From Halomonas sp. M20 (GTDB lineage: Bacteria > Pseudomonadota > Gammaproteobacteria > Pseudomonadales > Halomonadaceae), in contig NZ_JACNMQ010000001.1 of NCBI RefSeq assembly GCF_020622265.1, positions 1,116,001 through 1,180,000 of the forward strand: a stretch of DNA of 64,000 nt. The letters run 5' to 3'. Position numbers and translations under genes: made by a program. Of the stretch, positions 8,376 through 17,890 are shown piece by piece (the first letter of the stretch is position 1; the number at the start of each line of letters is the position of its first letter). The notes under the pieces were generated by a model that was not told where the DNA came from, ran no database searches, and saw nothing but the letters and a program-made list of their open reading frames with translations.

Positions 8376-10040
8376 TTACATATTGGGATAATTCGGCCCA
8401 CCCCCCCCCTCCGGCGGCACCCAGGTGATGTTCTGCGCCGGGTCCTTGATGTCGCAGGTCTTGCAGTGAATGCAGTTCTGGAAGTTGATCTGGAACTTAG
8501 GCTTGCCAGCGTCGTCTTCCACTACTTCGTAGACTCCGACCGGACAGTAGCGTTGCGCCGGCTCATCGTACTTCGGCAGGTTGTCGCGAATCGGGATGTC
8601 CGGATCGCTCAGGCGCAGGTGGCAAGGCTGATCCTCATCGTGGTTGGTGTTGGACATGAACACCGAGGAGGTCTTGTCGAAGGAGAGCTTGCCGTCGGGC
8701 TTGGGGTAGTCGATCTTCTCGGCCTGATCCGCCGGGGTGAGCTTGGCGTAATCCGGGGTCGTGTCGTGAAGCGAGGGTAGCTTGCCCTTGAAAAGCTGAT
8801 CGACGAAATTATAGGCGCCGCCCCCAACCGTGCCGTACTTGTGAATCGCCGGGCCGAAGCTCGCGGTCTGCTCGAGTTCCTGATAGGCCCAGCTCTGTTC
8901 CCATTTCGTAGTGAAATCCGTAAGCTCCTTGCCCCCTCTATCGGCTTCGTCCGACTGGCCCAATGCCTCGAATACCGTCTCCGCCGCCAGCATCCCGGAC
9001 TTCATCGCCGTGTGCAGACCCTTGATCTTGGCGAAATTCAGGGTGCCCGCATCGCAACCGATCAGCAGGCCGCCGGGAAAGGTCATTTTCGGCAGACAGT
9101 TGAGTCCGCCCTTGGTGATTGCTCGGGCGCCATAGGCGACCCGCTTGCCGCTTTCCAGGTACTGCTTGAGCAGCGGGTGGTGTTTCAAGCGCTGGAATTC
9201 ATCGAAGGGTGATAGAAACGGGTTGGTATAACTCAGGTCGATGATCAGCCCGACCATTACCTGCTGATCCTCGCCATGATAGAGAAAGAAACCGCCGTGG
9301 GCGTTCTTGTCCAGAGGCCAGCCGGAGCCGTGGAGTACCAGTCCCGGTTCGTGCACCTCGGCGGGCACATCCCACAGCTCCTTCAAGCCGATGCCATAGT
9401 GCTGCGGGTCTTTGCCGTCATCGAGGTTGAAGCGTTCGATGAGACGCTTGCCGATATGGCCGCGAGACCCCTCGGCGAACAGGGTATACTTGGCACGCAG
9501 CTCCATGCCCGGCATGTAACCACTCTTCTCGCTGCCGTCTGCGGCCACACCCATGTCGCCGGTCACGATGCCGCGCACGATACCGTCGTCGTCGATCAGT
9601 GCTTCCTGGGCGGCAAAGCCGGGAAATATCTCCACCCCCAAAGCCTCGGCCTGCTCACCCAGCCAGCGGCACAGGTTACCGGCACTGATCACGTAGTTGG
9701 GAGAACTACCCGCGTTATGCATGGTCTTGGGCACCAGGGCGTTGGGCAGCTTCTGGGTCGACTCCGCGTTCTTGAGCAGATGGACCTCGTCCCGGGTTGC
9801 CGGAACGGTCAATGGCGCGCCCCGTTCGGCCCAGTCCGGGAAGAGTTCGGCCAGTGCGCGGGGCTCGAACACCGCGCCGGAGAGAACATGCGCACCGACT
9901 TCGGAGCCTTTCTCGACCACGCATACGCTGAGTTCGCGTTCGACCTCACCCGCCTGCTGCATCAACCGGCAGGCGGCGGAGAGCCCCGCAGGGCCGGCAC
10001 CGACGATGACCACATCGAAATCCATTGATTCACGTTCCAC
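8376..10040 (-). CDS. Electron transfer flavoprotein-ubiquinone oxidoreductase
   Basis: Membrane-associated flavo-iron-sulfur protein that passes electrons from ETF to ubiquinone, linking acyl-CoA and other dehydrogenases to respiration. The FAD site VGAGPAGLSAA lies near residues 13-23. The C-terminal 4Fe-4S domain contains CPVGVYEV and CIHCKTCDI and ends in PNYPNM, as in the family. At 554 residues it is full length. The GTG at 10040 is favoured over an internal ATG because AAGGAG lies 7 bases upstream. It diverges from etfBA. Near the 3' end a run of nine G encodes four glycines. Confidence 0.97.
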   Translation of the reverse strand: MERESMDFDVVIVGAGPAGLSAACRLMQQAGEVERELSVCVVEKGSEVGAHVLSGAVFEPRALAELFPDWAERGAPLTVPATRDEVHLLKNAESTQKLPNALVPKTMHNAGSSPNYVISAGNLCRWLGEQAEALGVEIFPGFAAQEALIDDDGIVRGIVTGDMGVAADGSEKSGYMPGMELRAKYTLFAEGSRGHIGKRLIERFNLDDGKDPQHYGIGLKELWDVPAEVHEPGLVLHGSGWPLDKNAHGGFFLYHGEDQQVMVGLIIDLSYTNPFLSPFDEFQRLKHHPLLKQYLESGKRVAYGARAITKGGLNCLPKMTFPGGLLIGCDAGTLNFAKIKGLHTAMKSGMLAAETVFEALGQSDEADRGGKELTDFTTKWEQSWAYQELEQTASFGPAIHKYGTVGGGAYNFVDQLFKGKLPSLHDTTPDYAKLTPADQAEKIDYPKPDGKLSFDKTSSVFMSNTNHDEDQPCHLRLSDPDIPIRDNLPKYDEPAQRYCPVGVYEVVEDDAGKPKFQINFQNCIHCKTCDIKDPAQNITWVPPEGGGGPNYPNM

Positions 10041-10119
10041 GTCTCATCTCCTTCATTGCGAAGTTTTGCTCTCACGTCTTTGTACTTTATAGGTAAAGTG
10101 TCTGGTCTCTGCTATATTT

Positions 10120-10153
10120 GCAACGAGTGTTTCATATTTACAACAGGTGTTTT
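10120..10153. promoter_or_regulatory. Tandem PsrA-like operator repeats between ETF-QO and etfBA
   Basis: Two half-palindromes lie exactly 20 bp apart: GCAACGAGTGTTTC (10120-10133) and ACAACAGGTGTTTT (10140-10153). Each is a 5-4-5 inverted repeat with one arm mismatch, close to the GAAAC-N4-GTTTC pattern bound by the fatty-acid-responsive TetR-type regulator PsrA in Pseudomonas, which is known to control etf genes there. They sit in the only promoter region shared by the two divergent units. Binding by PsrA is inference. Confidence 0.5.
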
Positions 10154-10327
10154 CGATATTAAAACCTGATTGGGTGTTCCATGTTACCGAGGCATGTAAG
10201 CGAGCAATATGCGACTAAGCGCTTTATTGGGATGCTGGTAAAGCTATGGCACACTTGAATCGGATAAAAATCTTTGCATGCTTGCATCCCGTATGCTGGT
10301 AAGCCCTTACAATCTAGCGAGGACGCC

Positions 10328-11077
10328 ATGAAAGTACTCGTCGCGGTCAAACGCGTCATCGATTACAACGTCAAGATTCGCGTCAAGGCGGATCACTCCG
10401 ACGTCGATCTCACCAACGTCAAGATGGCCATGAACCCCTTCTGCGAGATCGCCGTGGAAGAAGCGGTGCGTCTCAAGGAGCAGGGCATCGCGACGGAAGT
10501 CGTGGCCGTCTCTATCGGTCCCAAGGCCGCCCAGGAACAGCTGCGCACCGCCCTGGCGCTGGGCGCCGATCGCGCCATCCATATCGAGACCGATGAGCGG
10601 GTCGAGTCCCTGGCGGTGGCCAAGCTGCTGAAAAAAGTCATCGACGAGGAACAGCCCCAGCTGACCATTCTCGGCAAGCAGGCCATCGACACGGATAACA
10701 ACCAGACCGGCCAGATGCTCGCCGCCCTGACCGGCCAGCCCCAGGGCACCTTCGCTTCCAAGCTCGAGATGCAGGACGACAAGCTCCAGATCACGCGCGA
10801 GATCGACGGCGGCCTGCAGCGTCTCGAACTCAGTCTGCCGGCTATCGTCACCACGGACCTGCGCCTCAATGAGCCGCGTTATGCCAAATTGCCGGACATC
10901 ATGAAGGCCAAGAAGAAGCCGCTCGAGACCAAGAGCCCGGCGGATCTCGGCGTCGAGGTAGCCTCCAGGGTCAGCCTGCTCAAGGTCGAGACCCCGGCGG
11001 AGCGCAAGGGTGGCATCAAGGTCGGTTCCGTGGACGAGCTGGTCGACAAACTCAAGAACGAAGCCAAAGTGCTTTAA
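10328..11077 (+). CDS. etfB: Electron transfer flavoprotein beta subunit
   Basis: Small subunit of the FAD- and AMP-containing ETF heterodimer that accepts electrons from acyl-CoA and related dehydrogenases. The N-terminus [19 protein letters not shown], the [14 protein letters not shown] segment and the family signature near [15 protein letters not shown] are clear. At 249 residues the length is right. I chose the ATG at 10328, preceded by a GAGGA sequence 4 bases upstream, over a longer upstream frame that would add a non-family leader. etfA follows after 14 bases. Confidence 0.97.
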   Translation: MKVLVAVKRVIDYNVKIRVKADHSDVDLTNVKMAMNPFCEIAVEEAVRLKEQGIATEVVAVSIGPKAAQEQLRTALALGADRAIHIETDERVESLAVAKLLKKVIDEEQPQLTILGKQAIDTDNNQTGQMLAALTGQPQGTFASKLEMQDDKLQITREIDGGLQRLELSLPAIVTTDLRLNEPRYAKLPDIMKAKKKPLETKSPADLGVEVASRVSLLKVETPAERKGGIKVGSVDELVDKLKNEAKVL

Positions 11078-11091
11078 GAGGAGCTGATTTC

Positions 11092-12030
11092 ATGAGCCTA
11101 TTGGTACTGGCCGATCATCACGACGGCCATCTGGACGATGCCACCGCCAGCGTCGTGGCCGCAGCCCGACAGATTGCCGAGCACGCCGGTGGCGACATCG
11201 ACCTGCTGGTGGCCGGTGAAAACATCGACAGCGTTGCCGAAGCCGCAGCCAAGCTCGAGGGCGTGACCCGGGTACGGGTGGCGGACAACGCCGTCTACGC
11301 CCATCAACTGGCCGAACCCCTGGCGGATCTACTCGTTGCCCTGGCGGATGACTACGCCTATGTGCTGACCAGCGCCTCCACCAACGGCAAGAATGTGCTA
11401 CCGCGCCTGGCGGCCCTCAAGGACGTATCCCAGCTCTCGGAAGTGATGGCGATAGACAGCGCCGATACCTTCAAGCGCCCGATCTACGCCGGCAACGCCA
11501 TCGCCACGGTGCAAAGTGAAGATGCTCTCAAGGTCATGACCATCCGCACCACCGCCTTCGATGCAACAGGCGAGGGCAATAGCGCCACGATCGAAGCGGT
11601 CGACACGGTGGTCGATAACAGCCTGTCGAGCTTCGTCGACGAGGAGTTGGCCAAGAGCGAACGCCCGGAACTCGGCGGTGCCAAGGTCGTGGTCTCTGGG
11701 GGGCGCGGCATGGGTAGCGGCGAGAACTTCAAGCTGCTCGAAGGCATTGCCGACAAGCTCGGTGCCGCCCTGGGTGCGTCTCGGGCCGCGGTGGATGCCG
11801 GCTACGTGCCCAACGATTATCAAGTCGGGCAGACCGGCAAGATCGTCGCCCCGGAGTTGTACATCGCCGTGGGCATCAGCGGAGCCATCCAGCACTTGGC
11901 GGGGATGAAGGACTCCAAGGTGATCGTCGCCATCAACAAGGACGAGGACGCGCCGATCTTCCAGGTCGCGGATTATGGACTCGTCGGCGATCTGTTCGAA
12001 ATCCTCCCGGAGCTTGAACAGAAGCTGTAA
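11092..12030 (+). CDS. etfA: Electron transfer flavoprotein alpha subunit
   Basis: Large ETF subunit carrying most of the FAD site. The C-terminal FAD-binding domain holds [30 protein letters not shown] and the ending [21 protein letters not shown], all typical. 312 residues. AAGAGGAGC precedes the ATG. It partners EtfB and feeds the divergent ETF-QO. An intrinsic terminator follows 15 bases after the stop, ending the etfBA operon. Confidence 0.97.
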   Translation: MSLLVLADHHDGHLDDATASVVAAARQIAEHAGGDIDLLVAGENIDSVAEAAAKLEGVTRVRVADNAVYAHQLAEPLADLLVALADDYAYVLTSASTNGKNVLPRLAALKDVSQLSEVMAIDSADTFKRPIYAGNAIATVQSEDALKVMTIRTTAFDATGEGNSATIEAVDTVVDNSLSSFVDEELAKSERPELGGAKVVVSGGRGMGSGENFKLLEGIADKLGAALGASRAAVDAGYVPNDYQVGQTGKIVAPELYIAVGISGAIQHLAGMKDSKVIVAINKDEDAPIFQVADYGLVGDLFEILPELEQKL

Positions 12031-12045
12031 TCTGAAAAACGCCAT

Positions 12046-12077
12046 AAAAAGCCGGTGCCCGTAAAGGTACCGGTTTT
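12046..12077. terminator. Bidirectional intrinsic terminator after etfA and xthA
   Basis: An A-rich flank, a stem GCCGGTGCC / GGTACCGGT with one internal mismatch and a 6-base loop, then seven T (to 12079). The symmetrical A and T flanks allow function on both strands, which fits the convergent etfA and xthA stops. Confidence 0.8.
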
Positions 12078-12100
12078 TTATGGAAAATTTTCAGATAAAC

Positions 12101-12916
12101 CTAAAAAGAGAAGTCGGCCCATACCGGCGCATGATCCGAGGGTTTTTGCATGGCGCGCAGTTCATAGTCGATGCCGGCGCCGCTTACCTTGTCGGTCAGT
12201 GGTGGGCTGACAAGAATGTAGTCGATGCGCAGGCCGCGTTTGGGGTCGCGTTCGAAGGCCTTGGAACGATAATCGAACCAGCTGAAATAATCGTTGCTCT
12301 CAGGATGGCAAATCCGGTAGCAATCCTGCATGCCCCAATGCTTGATACGTCCCAGCCATTCCCGTTCGATCGGCTGGAAGCTGGTCTTTCCTTCCCGAAG
12401 CCAGCGCTTGCGGTTGGGCTCACCGATACCGATATCGATATCCTCGGGTGAGATGTTGAAATCCCCCATGATAGCAATGCGCTCGGCGGGGGAGTGGTCT
12501 TCTTCGAGAAGCCGTGCAAGCTGTGCGTAGAAGAGCTGCTTGTAAGGGAACTTGGTGGGGTGATCGATATTCTCGCCTTGCGGGAAATAACCGTTCCATA
12601 CGGTCAGAGGCTCCCCATCGGTGCAGGTTAGACGTACACCGATCATGCGTCTCTGGGACTCTTCGGTATCATCCGGAAAACCGTAAAAAACCGCCTGAGG
12701 TTCCTGGCGGCAGAGCATGGCGACGCCGTAATGGCCTTTCTGGCCATGATAATAAACGTGATAGCCAAGCGCCTTGACGGCTTTGAGAGGGAATTCGTCA
12801 TCATGTACCTTGGTTTCCTGCAAGCCGATGACGTCCGGTGCGTGAGCCTCGATCAACGCTTCGAGCTGGTGCAGGCGGGCGCGAAGACCGTTGATGTTGA
12901 ATGAGACCAGTCGCAT
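12101..12916 (-). CDS. xthA: Exodeoxyribonuclease III
   Basis: Mg-dependent AP endonuclease and 3' exonuclease of base-excision repair. The N-terminus [14 protein letters not shown], then [12 protein letters not shown] (metal-binding Glu), [23 protein letters not shown] (Asp and Asn of the active site) and the final SDHAPVWAD (Asp-His) closely follow E. coli XthA. 271 residues. The ATG at 12916 was chosen because AAGGAG lies 5 bases upstream; the GTG just before it is less likely. Its start overlaps the stop of the small basic gene by one base (TGATG), so the pair is probably coupled. Confidence 0.97.
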   Translation of the reverse strand: MRLVSFNINGLRARLHQLEALIEAHAPDVIGLQETKVHDDEFPLKAVKALGYHVYYHGQKGHYGVAMLCRQEPQAVFYGFPDDTEESQRRMIGVRLTCTDGEPLTVWNGYFPQGENIDHPTKFPYKQLFYAQLARLLEEDHSPAERIAIMGDFNISPEDIDIGIGEPNRKRWLREGKTSFQPIEREWLGRIKHWGMQDCYRICHPESNDYFSWFDYRSKAFERDPKRGLRIDYILVSPPLTDKVSGAGIDYELRAMQKPSDHAPVWADFSF

Positions 12917-13179
12917 CACGACTCCTTGCTGTTATCGTCTTCCTGAGATGGCTTTTCGCCTGGATCAGTTGCGTGCAGATCAAGAGTGGGAGCGCTACGC
13001 TCACGCTCGAGTTTGCGCGCCGCCTGGCCCTTGCGTTGCTGACGTTTCTTCTCGACATAGCGCCGAGAAGGTGTCACTTCACCCGGATTGTCCCGGCGCC
13101 ATTTACGATAATCCTTGCGCTTGCCGGTACGGATGCTCACCTTATCCGCCAGTGAGCGGGTCTTTTTTCTGCGCGTCAT
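12916..13179 (-). CDS. Small, highly basic hypothetical protein coupled to xthA
   Basis: An 87-residue protein that I do not recognise. It is rich in Arg and Lys through the first 60 residues ([41 protein letters not shown]) and turns acidic at the end. No TM segment or cysteine cluster. Its TGA shares the A of the xthA ATG, the best evidence that it is really translated. The charge pattern would suit nucleic-acid binding, and coupling to a DNA-repair nuclease makes that attractive, but both are inference. Confidence 0.7.
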   Translation of the reverse strand: MTRRKKTRSLADKVSIRTGKRKDYRKWRRDNPGEVTPSRRYVEKKRQQRKGQAARKLERERSAPTLDLHATDPGEKPSQEDDNSKES

Positions 13180-13358
13180 GATTGCGATCCTGAATTCAGT
13201 GCTGTCGATTCTACCAGCCCTTGAACAACCTGCCGACCGTCATCCTGCGGGGAATGCCGCCTGAATATCGGCAAACGCGCCCAAGCCGCCAATGGCTGTT
13301 ACAATGGCCATGAGTTCTGCTCGATAACCCTTCAACAACGGAACATTACCCCACGCCT

Positions 13359-14633
13359 ATGAGTGAGTTGGAAAAGGCCTCTACACCGGCCCAGAACCGC
13401 CGCCCCAAGCGTCGGCGTCGCAAGCCGCGCAAGTCTCAGTCAAGCTGGGATCTACGTCATTTCCAGGTGCCGCAGGTAGCGGGAAAATGGCGCTTTCACG
13501 ATTTCGATCTGCCCTTGCCGTTGATGCACGCCATCCATGCCCTGGGCTTCGAATACTGCACGCCGATTCAGGCCGAGGCGTTGAGTCAGACGTTGCTTGG
13601 CGGCGATGTGGTGGGCAAGGCCCAGACCGGTACCGGCAAGACCGCCGCCTTTTTGATTTCGATGTTGGCTTACTTCCTGGAAGAGAAGCCGCCGGAAGGT
13701 CAGAAAACCGGTGCCCCTCGCGCCTTGATCGTTGCGCCGACCCGGGAGCTGGCTCTGCAGATCGAAAAGGATGCCAAGGCACTGGCGCGCTTCACCTCGC
13801 TGAATGTCGCCAGCGTCGTGGGTGGCATGGACTATCAGAAGCAACGCGACAATCTCGGCAAACAGTTGGACATTCTGGTCGCCACCCCCGGGCGGCTACT
13901 CGACTTCCATCAGAAGCGCGATGTCGATCTGGGCGAGGTCGAAGTGCTGGTGCTGGATGAAGCGGATCGCATGCTGTCGATGGGATTCATCCCTGACGTC
14001 AAGCGCATCATTCGCTACACGCCCAAGACCGAGGAGCGCCAGACATTCTTGTTCTCGGCGACGTTCACCGAAGACATCCTCAATCTGGCCAGTCAGTGGA
14101 CGCACAAGCCTGCCTACGTCGAGATCGAAGTGACCGTCGATAACGCGGCGGACATCGATCAGCGTGTCTATCTGGTGAGCGACGATGACAAGCAACGTCT
14201 GCTGGTCAATCTGCTCAAGCAGGAGAGTTTCGATCGAGTCATGGTTTTCGGCAATCGTCGCGATCTGGTGCGCAAGCTCGATGGCGTACTGCGCAAGGCC
14301 GGCGTCGATGTGGCCATGTTGTCCGGGGACGTGCCCCAGAATCAGCGAATCAAGACCCTCGAGCGTTTCCGCGAAGGGGAGTTGACGGTGCTGGTGGCGA
14401 CCGACGTGGCCGGTCGCGGCATCCATATCGACGACGTCAGCCATGTCATCAACTATACGTTGCCGGAAGATCCGGAAGACTATGTGCACCGTATTGGACG
14501 TACCGGTCGCGCCGGCGCCAAGGGCGTATCGATCAGCTTCGTCGGCGAAGAAGATGCCTTCTCGCTGCCCGAGATCGAAAGTTATATCAACGACAAGCTG
14601 CCCTGCGAGCATCCGCCGGAAGGAATGCTCTGA
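13359..14633 (+). CDS. rhlB: DEAD-box ATP-dependent RNA helicase RhlB
   Basis: RNA unwinding helicase, in E. coli part of the RNA degradosome. A lysine/arginine-rich N-terminal extension (about residues 1-35) precedes the core. Motifs: Q motif near [20 protein letters not shown], Ia [46 protein letters not shown]. 424 residues. The short C-terminus differs from the long tail of E. coli RhlB. dinG starts 3 bases after its stop, so they share a transcript. Another DEAD-box paralogue such as SrmB is possible but fits less well. Confidence 0.9.
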   Translation: MSELEKASTPAQNRRPKRRRRKPRKSQSSWDLRHFQVPQVAGKWRFHDFDLPLPLMHAIHALGFEYCTPIQAEALSQTLLGGDVVGKAQTGTGKTAAFLISMLAYFLEEKPPEGQKTGAPRALIVAPTRELALQIEKDAKALARFTSLNVASVVGGMDYQKQRDNLGKQLDILVATPGRLLDFHQKRDVDLGEVEVLVLDEADRMLSMGFIPDVKRIIRYTPKTEERQTFLFSATFTEDILNLASQWTHKPAYVEIEVTVDNAADIDQRVYLVSDDDKQRLLVNLLKQESFDRVMVFGNRRDLVRKLDGVLRKAGVDVAMLSGDVPQNQRIKTLERFREGELTVLVATDVAGRGIHIDDVSHVINYTLPEDPEDYVHRIGRTGRAGAKGVSISFVGEEDAFSLPEIESYINDKLPCEHPPEGML

Positions 14634-14636
14634 GGC

Positions 14637-16775
14637 ATGCTCGATGAGGCGTTGAAGGAAGAAATTCAGGGCGCGTATCGTCAGGTGCTCGAAGGGCTCG
14701 ACCTGACACCGCGCTACGGCCAGCGGCTGATGATTGCCGAGATCGCGCGCACCCTGTCCGGCATCGAGGCGGATGAAAGCGGTCGCCGGGTTTCCAACGA
14801 GCATGTTTGCGTGCTCGAGGCGGGCACTGGTACCGGCAAGACCCTGGCCTATCTGCTTGCCGCCTTGCCGGTAGCGCGTGCGCGAGGCAAGCGTCTGATC
14901 GTTTCCACCGCCACGGTTGCTTTACAGGAGCAGGTGCTGCATCAGGACCTGCCGTCTCTCAAGCAGCACAGCGGTCTGCATTTCGATTATGCCCTGGCCA
15001 AGGGGCGCGGTCGCTATCTGTGCGTGGCAAAGCTCGATCAGGCGTTGGATGGTGTGGAAGAAAACCCCACCTACTCGCTGTTCGAGCAGGCGCTTGAATC
15101 TCGCGACGGGGATGATTTCCACGGGCTGGTTCAGGCAATGGCCGAGGCCTATGGCAGCGGACGCTGGGAAGGCGACCGGGATAGCTGGCCGGTGGCGATC
15201 GACGACAGCAGCTGGCGGCAGTTGACCACGGATCATCGCCAGTGCACCAATCGACGCTGCGGTCATTTCGGTGCCTGTGCGTTCTTCCGCGCCCGGCGTC
15301 ATCTCGATCAGGCCGACATCATCGTGACCAATCACGATCTGGTGCTGGCGGATCTCTCCCTCGGCGGTGGCCTGGTACTGCCGTCTCCCAAGGAGTGCAT
15401 CTACATCTTCGATGAAGGGCACCATCTTCCGGACAAGGCACTGGAGCACTTTTATCATCGCTTCGGGGTCAATGCGGCGCTGCGCTGGCTGCGCACACTC
15501 AAGAAATCGCTGACCGAGCTCAACACGGCCCTGGGAACTCAGCCGACGCTGGCTCGTTTATTGGCGGGCTTCCCTGAGTTGATTGCCGCTATCGAACCGC
15601 GCCTCGGCGAGGCGTATTCACTCGGTCACCAGCTGGCGGAGCTGCCCAGCGGGGCGGGTGACGATACGCGTCATCATCGCTTCGCCATGGGACGTGCACC
15701 ACAATCCTTGCGCGACATGGCGGCGGCACTGGTCGTGCCCTTTACCGAGTTGTCGCGCAGTCTCGAGAGTATGGCGGATATCTTGCGGGAAAGCCTCGAT
15801 CCGGACAAAGCCACGGGATTATCCCGGGAACAGGCGGAGCCCTGGTTACCCCTGGTCGCCTTGTTGCAGGGCCGCGCCCTGGAGGCCAATGCCTTGTGGC
15901 AGGCCATGGCCGTGGACGACCCCCCGGGCGAACCCCCTCAGGCGCGCTGGCTGACCTTCGACCAGCAGGGCGGCGATGCGGAGTTGACGTTCTCGGCAAG
16001 CCCGGTGTCGGCAGCGGAAACCCTGGCGCGCTATCTATGGGGAAGCTGCTATGGCGCGGTGATTACCTCGGCGACACTGACGGCGCTGGGTCGTTTCGAA
16101 CGCTTGCAAGAGCGCGCGGGGCTTGCCAATCGCTATCGCTATCAGTGTCTGCCGAGCCCCTTCGACTATTCCAAGGCGGTGCTCAGCGTACCTTACGAGG
16201 CGGTAGATCCCAGCGATCGCGACGCTCATGAGCGTGCCATCGTCGAGTTCGTCACGGCGTTTGGCGACAAGGAAGCGGCTCTGGTGCTGTTTTCTTCTCG
16301 GGTCCAGCTGAGGGCAGTGGAGAAAGCGCTGCCCAAGCTTCAAAAAGAAAGAGTGTTAGCCCAGGACCGGTTGCCCAAGCGCGAGTTGATCGAGCGTCAT
16401 CGCAAGCGTATCGATGCGGGCGAAAGCAGCGTTATTTTTGGTCTTGCAAGTTTCGCCGAGGGTATCGATCTTCCCGGCGACTATTTGACCCATGTGGTGG
16501 TCACGCGGCTGCCTTTCGCGGTGCCGGACGATCCGGTGGGGGCGACGCTTGCCGAATGGATCGAAAGCCGTGGGGGTAACCCCTTCATGCGTATTTCGGT
16601 ACCGGATGCGTCGATAAAGCTGGTCCAGGCCTGTGGCCGGCTGATTCGCAAGGAGTCCGATCAGGGGCGCATCACGTTACTCGATCGGCGCGTGCTGACC
16701 CGTCGCTACGGGCGGGCGTTGCTCGATTCGCTGCCGCCATTCCGGCGTGAAATCGATGGCCAGCCGCAAGCTTAG
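14637..16775 (+). CDS. dinG: ATP-dependent DNA helicase DinG
   Basis: XPD-like 5'-3' helicase with an iron-sulfur cluster that resolves R-loops and D-loops. Walker A EAGTGTGKT, the FeS cysteines in YLCVAKLD and CTNRRCGHFGACAFF, DEGH as motif II, SATLTALG, and the C-terminal QACGRLIRKESDQGR are all present. 712 residues matches E. coli DinG. The ATG lies 3 bases after the rhlB stop. After its stop the base composition changes sharply to AT-rich sequence. Confidence 0.95.
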   Translation: MLDEALKEEIQGAYRQVLEGLDLTPRYGQRLMIAEIARTLSGIEADESGRRVSNEHVCVLEAGTGTGKTLAYLLAALPVARARGKRLIVSTATVALQEQVLHQDLPSLKQHSGLHFDYALAKGRGRYLCVAKLDQALDGVEENPTYSLFEQALESRDGDDFHGLVQAMAEAYGSGRWEGDRDSWPVAIDDSSWRQLTTDHRQCTNRRCGHFGACAFFRARRHLDQADIIVTNHDLVLADLSLGGGLVLPSPKECIYIFDEGHHLPDKALEHFYHRFGVNAALRWLRTLKKSLTELNTALGTQPTLARLLAGFPELIAAIEPRLGEAYSLGHQLAELPSGAGDDTRHHRFAMGRAPQSLRDMAAALVVPFTELSRSLESMADILRESLDPDKATGLSREQAEPWLPLVALLQGRALEANALWQAMAVDDPPGEPPQARWLTFDQQGGDAELTFSASPVSAAETLARYLWGSCYGAVITSATLTALGRFERLQERAGLANRYRYQCLPSPFDYSKAVLSVPYEAVDPSDRDAHERAIVEFVTAFGDKEAALVLFSSRVQLRAVEKALPKLQKERVLAQDRLPKRELIERHRKRIDAGESSVIFGLASFAEGIDLPGDYLTHVVVTRLPFAVPDDPVGATLAEWIESRGGNPFMRISVPDASIKLVQACGRLIRKESDQGRITLLDRRVLTRRYGRALLDSLPPFRREIDGQPQA

Positions 16776-16906
16776 CACCATTGAGCGAATGTAAACGAGC
16801 TTAGCGATAATCAAGCTATTCGCCCTCCATAACAACTATACAGCTATGTTGAGTAAGATTACTTAAGTTATTAATCTATATTAGACTTTTTCCTAGGAGA
16901 GAAAGC

Positions 16907-17659
16907 GTGGGAAATACTATCGAGGTGCTTTGGACGGGCGGTTGGGACTCAACGTTTAGGGTATTGTATGCCAGTTTAATCGAGGAAAAAGAGGTCAGGC
17001 CGCATTACATTGCTGACTTGGCGAGAAAGTCGACTCTTCGAGAACTCAAGGCAATATCTGATGTTAGAAGAGAACTTGAAAAGATTGATAAAAACGCAGC
17101 CGAGCGAATAAAAGAACTAACAATCACGCCTATCACTGAGATAGAGTCTTTTGAGGATATTACACAATCTTATGTAAGATTGAAAAAACAAGCACATTTA
17201 GGGAGTCAGTACGACTGGCTGTCTAGGTATGCTCGAATGAAGAATATTGATTGTCTAGAGCTGAGCGTGCACGTAGATGACAAGGCGTATTACTTTCTGG
17301 AGGGGAAGGTAGAGCAAAAAGATCACGGCGGGTGGAAGCTAAAAAGCGATGTTACGGGTGATACTCAGATATTTTCATGCTTTGAATTTCCGTTATTGCA
17401 AATATCAAAAACTGAGATGCGAGCTAAGGCTAAGGAACTCGGCTTTATTGAAGCGCTTGAAAAATCGTGGTTTTGTTTTAATCCAGTTGGCAATGCCCCT
17501 TGTGGAACCTGCAGCCCATGCATCTATGCAGTCGAAGAGGGAATGGGATACCGCTTAACAAAAAGCGGAATTCTAAGATACAAGACCAGATACTTACGGA
17601 AAGCTGCAAGACTTCCAGTTCGCGTATCAAGGAAGGTATACTCTAAGCTTAAAAGCTAA
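16907..17659 (+). CDS. QueC-like PP-loop ATPase, probably acquired
   Basis: A 250-residue adenylating enzyme related to 7-cyano-7-deazaguanine synthase. The PP-loop ATP site is TGGWDSTF near residue 10, and a zinc site C-x8-C-x2-C-x2-C (CFNPVGNAPCGTCSPC) lies near 190-206, as in QueC. The middle is not QueC-like to my eye, and the last 30 residues form a basic tail. The gene is AT-rich with many AGA, AAA and ATA codons, unlike its neighbours. The GTG start has AGGAG 7 bases upstream. No preQ0-pathway gene is nearby. QueC-like proteins also act outside tRNA modification (QatC, type IV CBASS), but no partner genes of those systems are present. The substrate is unknown. Confidence 0.75.
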   Translation: MGNTIEVLWTGGWDSTFRVLYASLIEEKEVRPHYIADLARKSTLRELKAISDVRRELEKIDKNAAERIKELTITPITEIESFEDITQSYVRLKKQAHLGSQYDWLSRYARMKNIDCLELSVHVDDKAYYFLEGKVEQKDHGGWKLKSDVTGDTQIFSCFEFPLLQISKTEMRAKAKELGFIEALEKSWFCFNPVGNAPCGTCSPCIYAVEEGMGYRLTKSGILRYKTRYLRKAARLPVRVSRKVYSKLKS

Positions 17660-17682
17660 CCCCCTCCGTCTTCTTATAATTT

Positions 17683-17708
17683 CTGCCGCAAACTCTTATT
17701 TGCGGCAG
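17683..17708. terminator. Perfect hairpin after the QueC-like gene
   Basis: Arms CTGCCGCAAA and TTTGCGGCAG pair over 10 bp with the 6-base loop CTCTTA, 23 bases after the stop. The T-run after it is interrupted, so it may be a weak terminator or an mRNA 3'-end stabiliser. Confidence 0.6.
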
Positions 17709-17755
17709 CGCTTCAATTATTTTCCTGCGTTTTGCATTGGCTTTTTCAATATTCG

Positions 17756-17778
17756 CTATCGCCGCACAGCGGCGATAG
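17756..17778. repeat. Perfect 10-bp inverted repeat
   Basis: Arms CTATCGCCGC and GCGGCGATAG pair perfectly around the loop ACA. No T-run follows on either strand within a few bases, so it is not an obvious terminator. It lies 48 bases after the preceding hairpin. Confidence 0.65.
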
Positions 17779-17890
17779 TAATAAGAATTCTTCGCATTCA
17801 AGGTTGGGGTGTTCATTTACCTGGATTCGCTGATAGTCTACCAGGAGCTTAGGATATAGTTAGGCTTCAAAAATTTTTTCGACAATGTAT

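Noticed and set aside
8286-8780. Plus-strand frame of 164 codons over the end of ETF-QO
   Set aside because: Begins in the intergenic repeat and continues antisense to the conserved iron-sulfur domain; composition only.
12080-12451. Plus-strand frame of 123 codons after etfA
   Set aside because: Starts inside the etfA/xthA terminator and runs antisense to xthA.
16907-17659. Calling the QueC-like gene a Qat or CBASS defence component
   Set aside because: No QatA, QatB or QatD, nucleotidyltransferase, effector or TGT-like gene lies within reach; only the enzyme family is supported.
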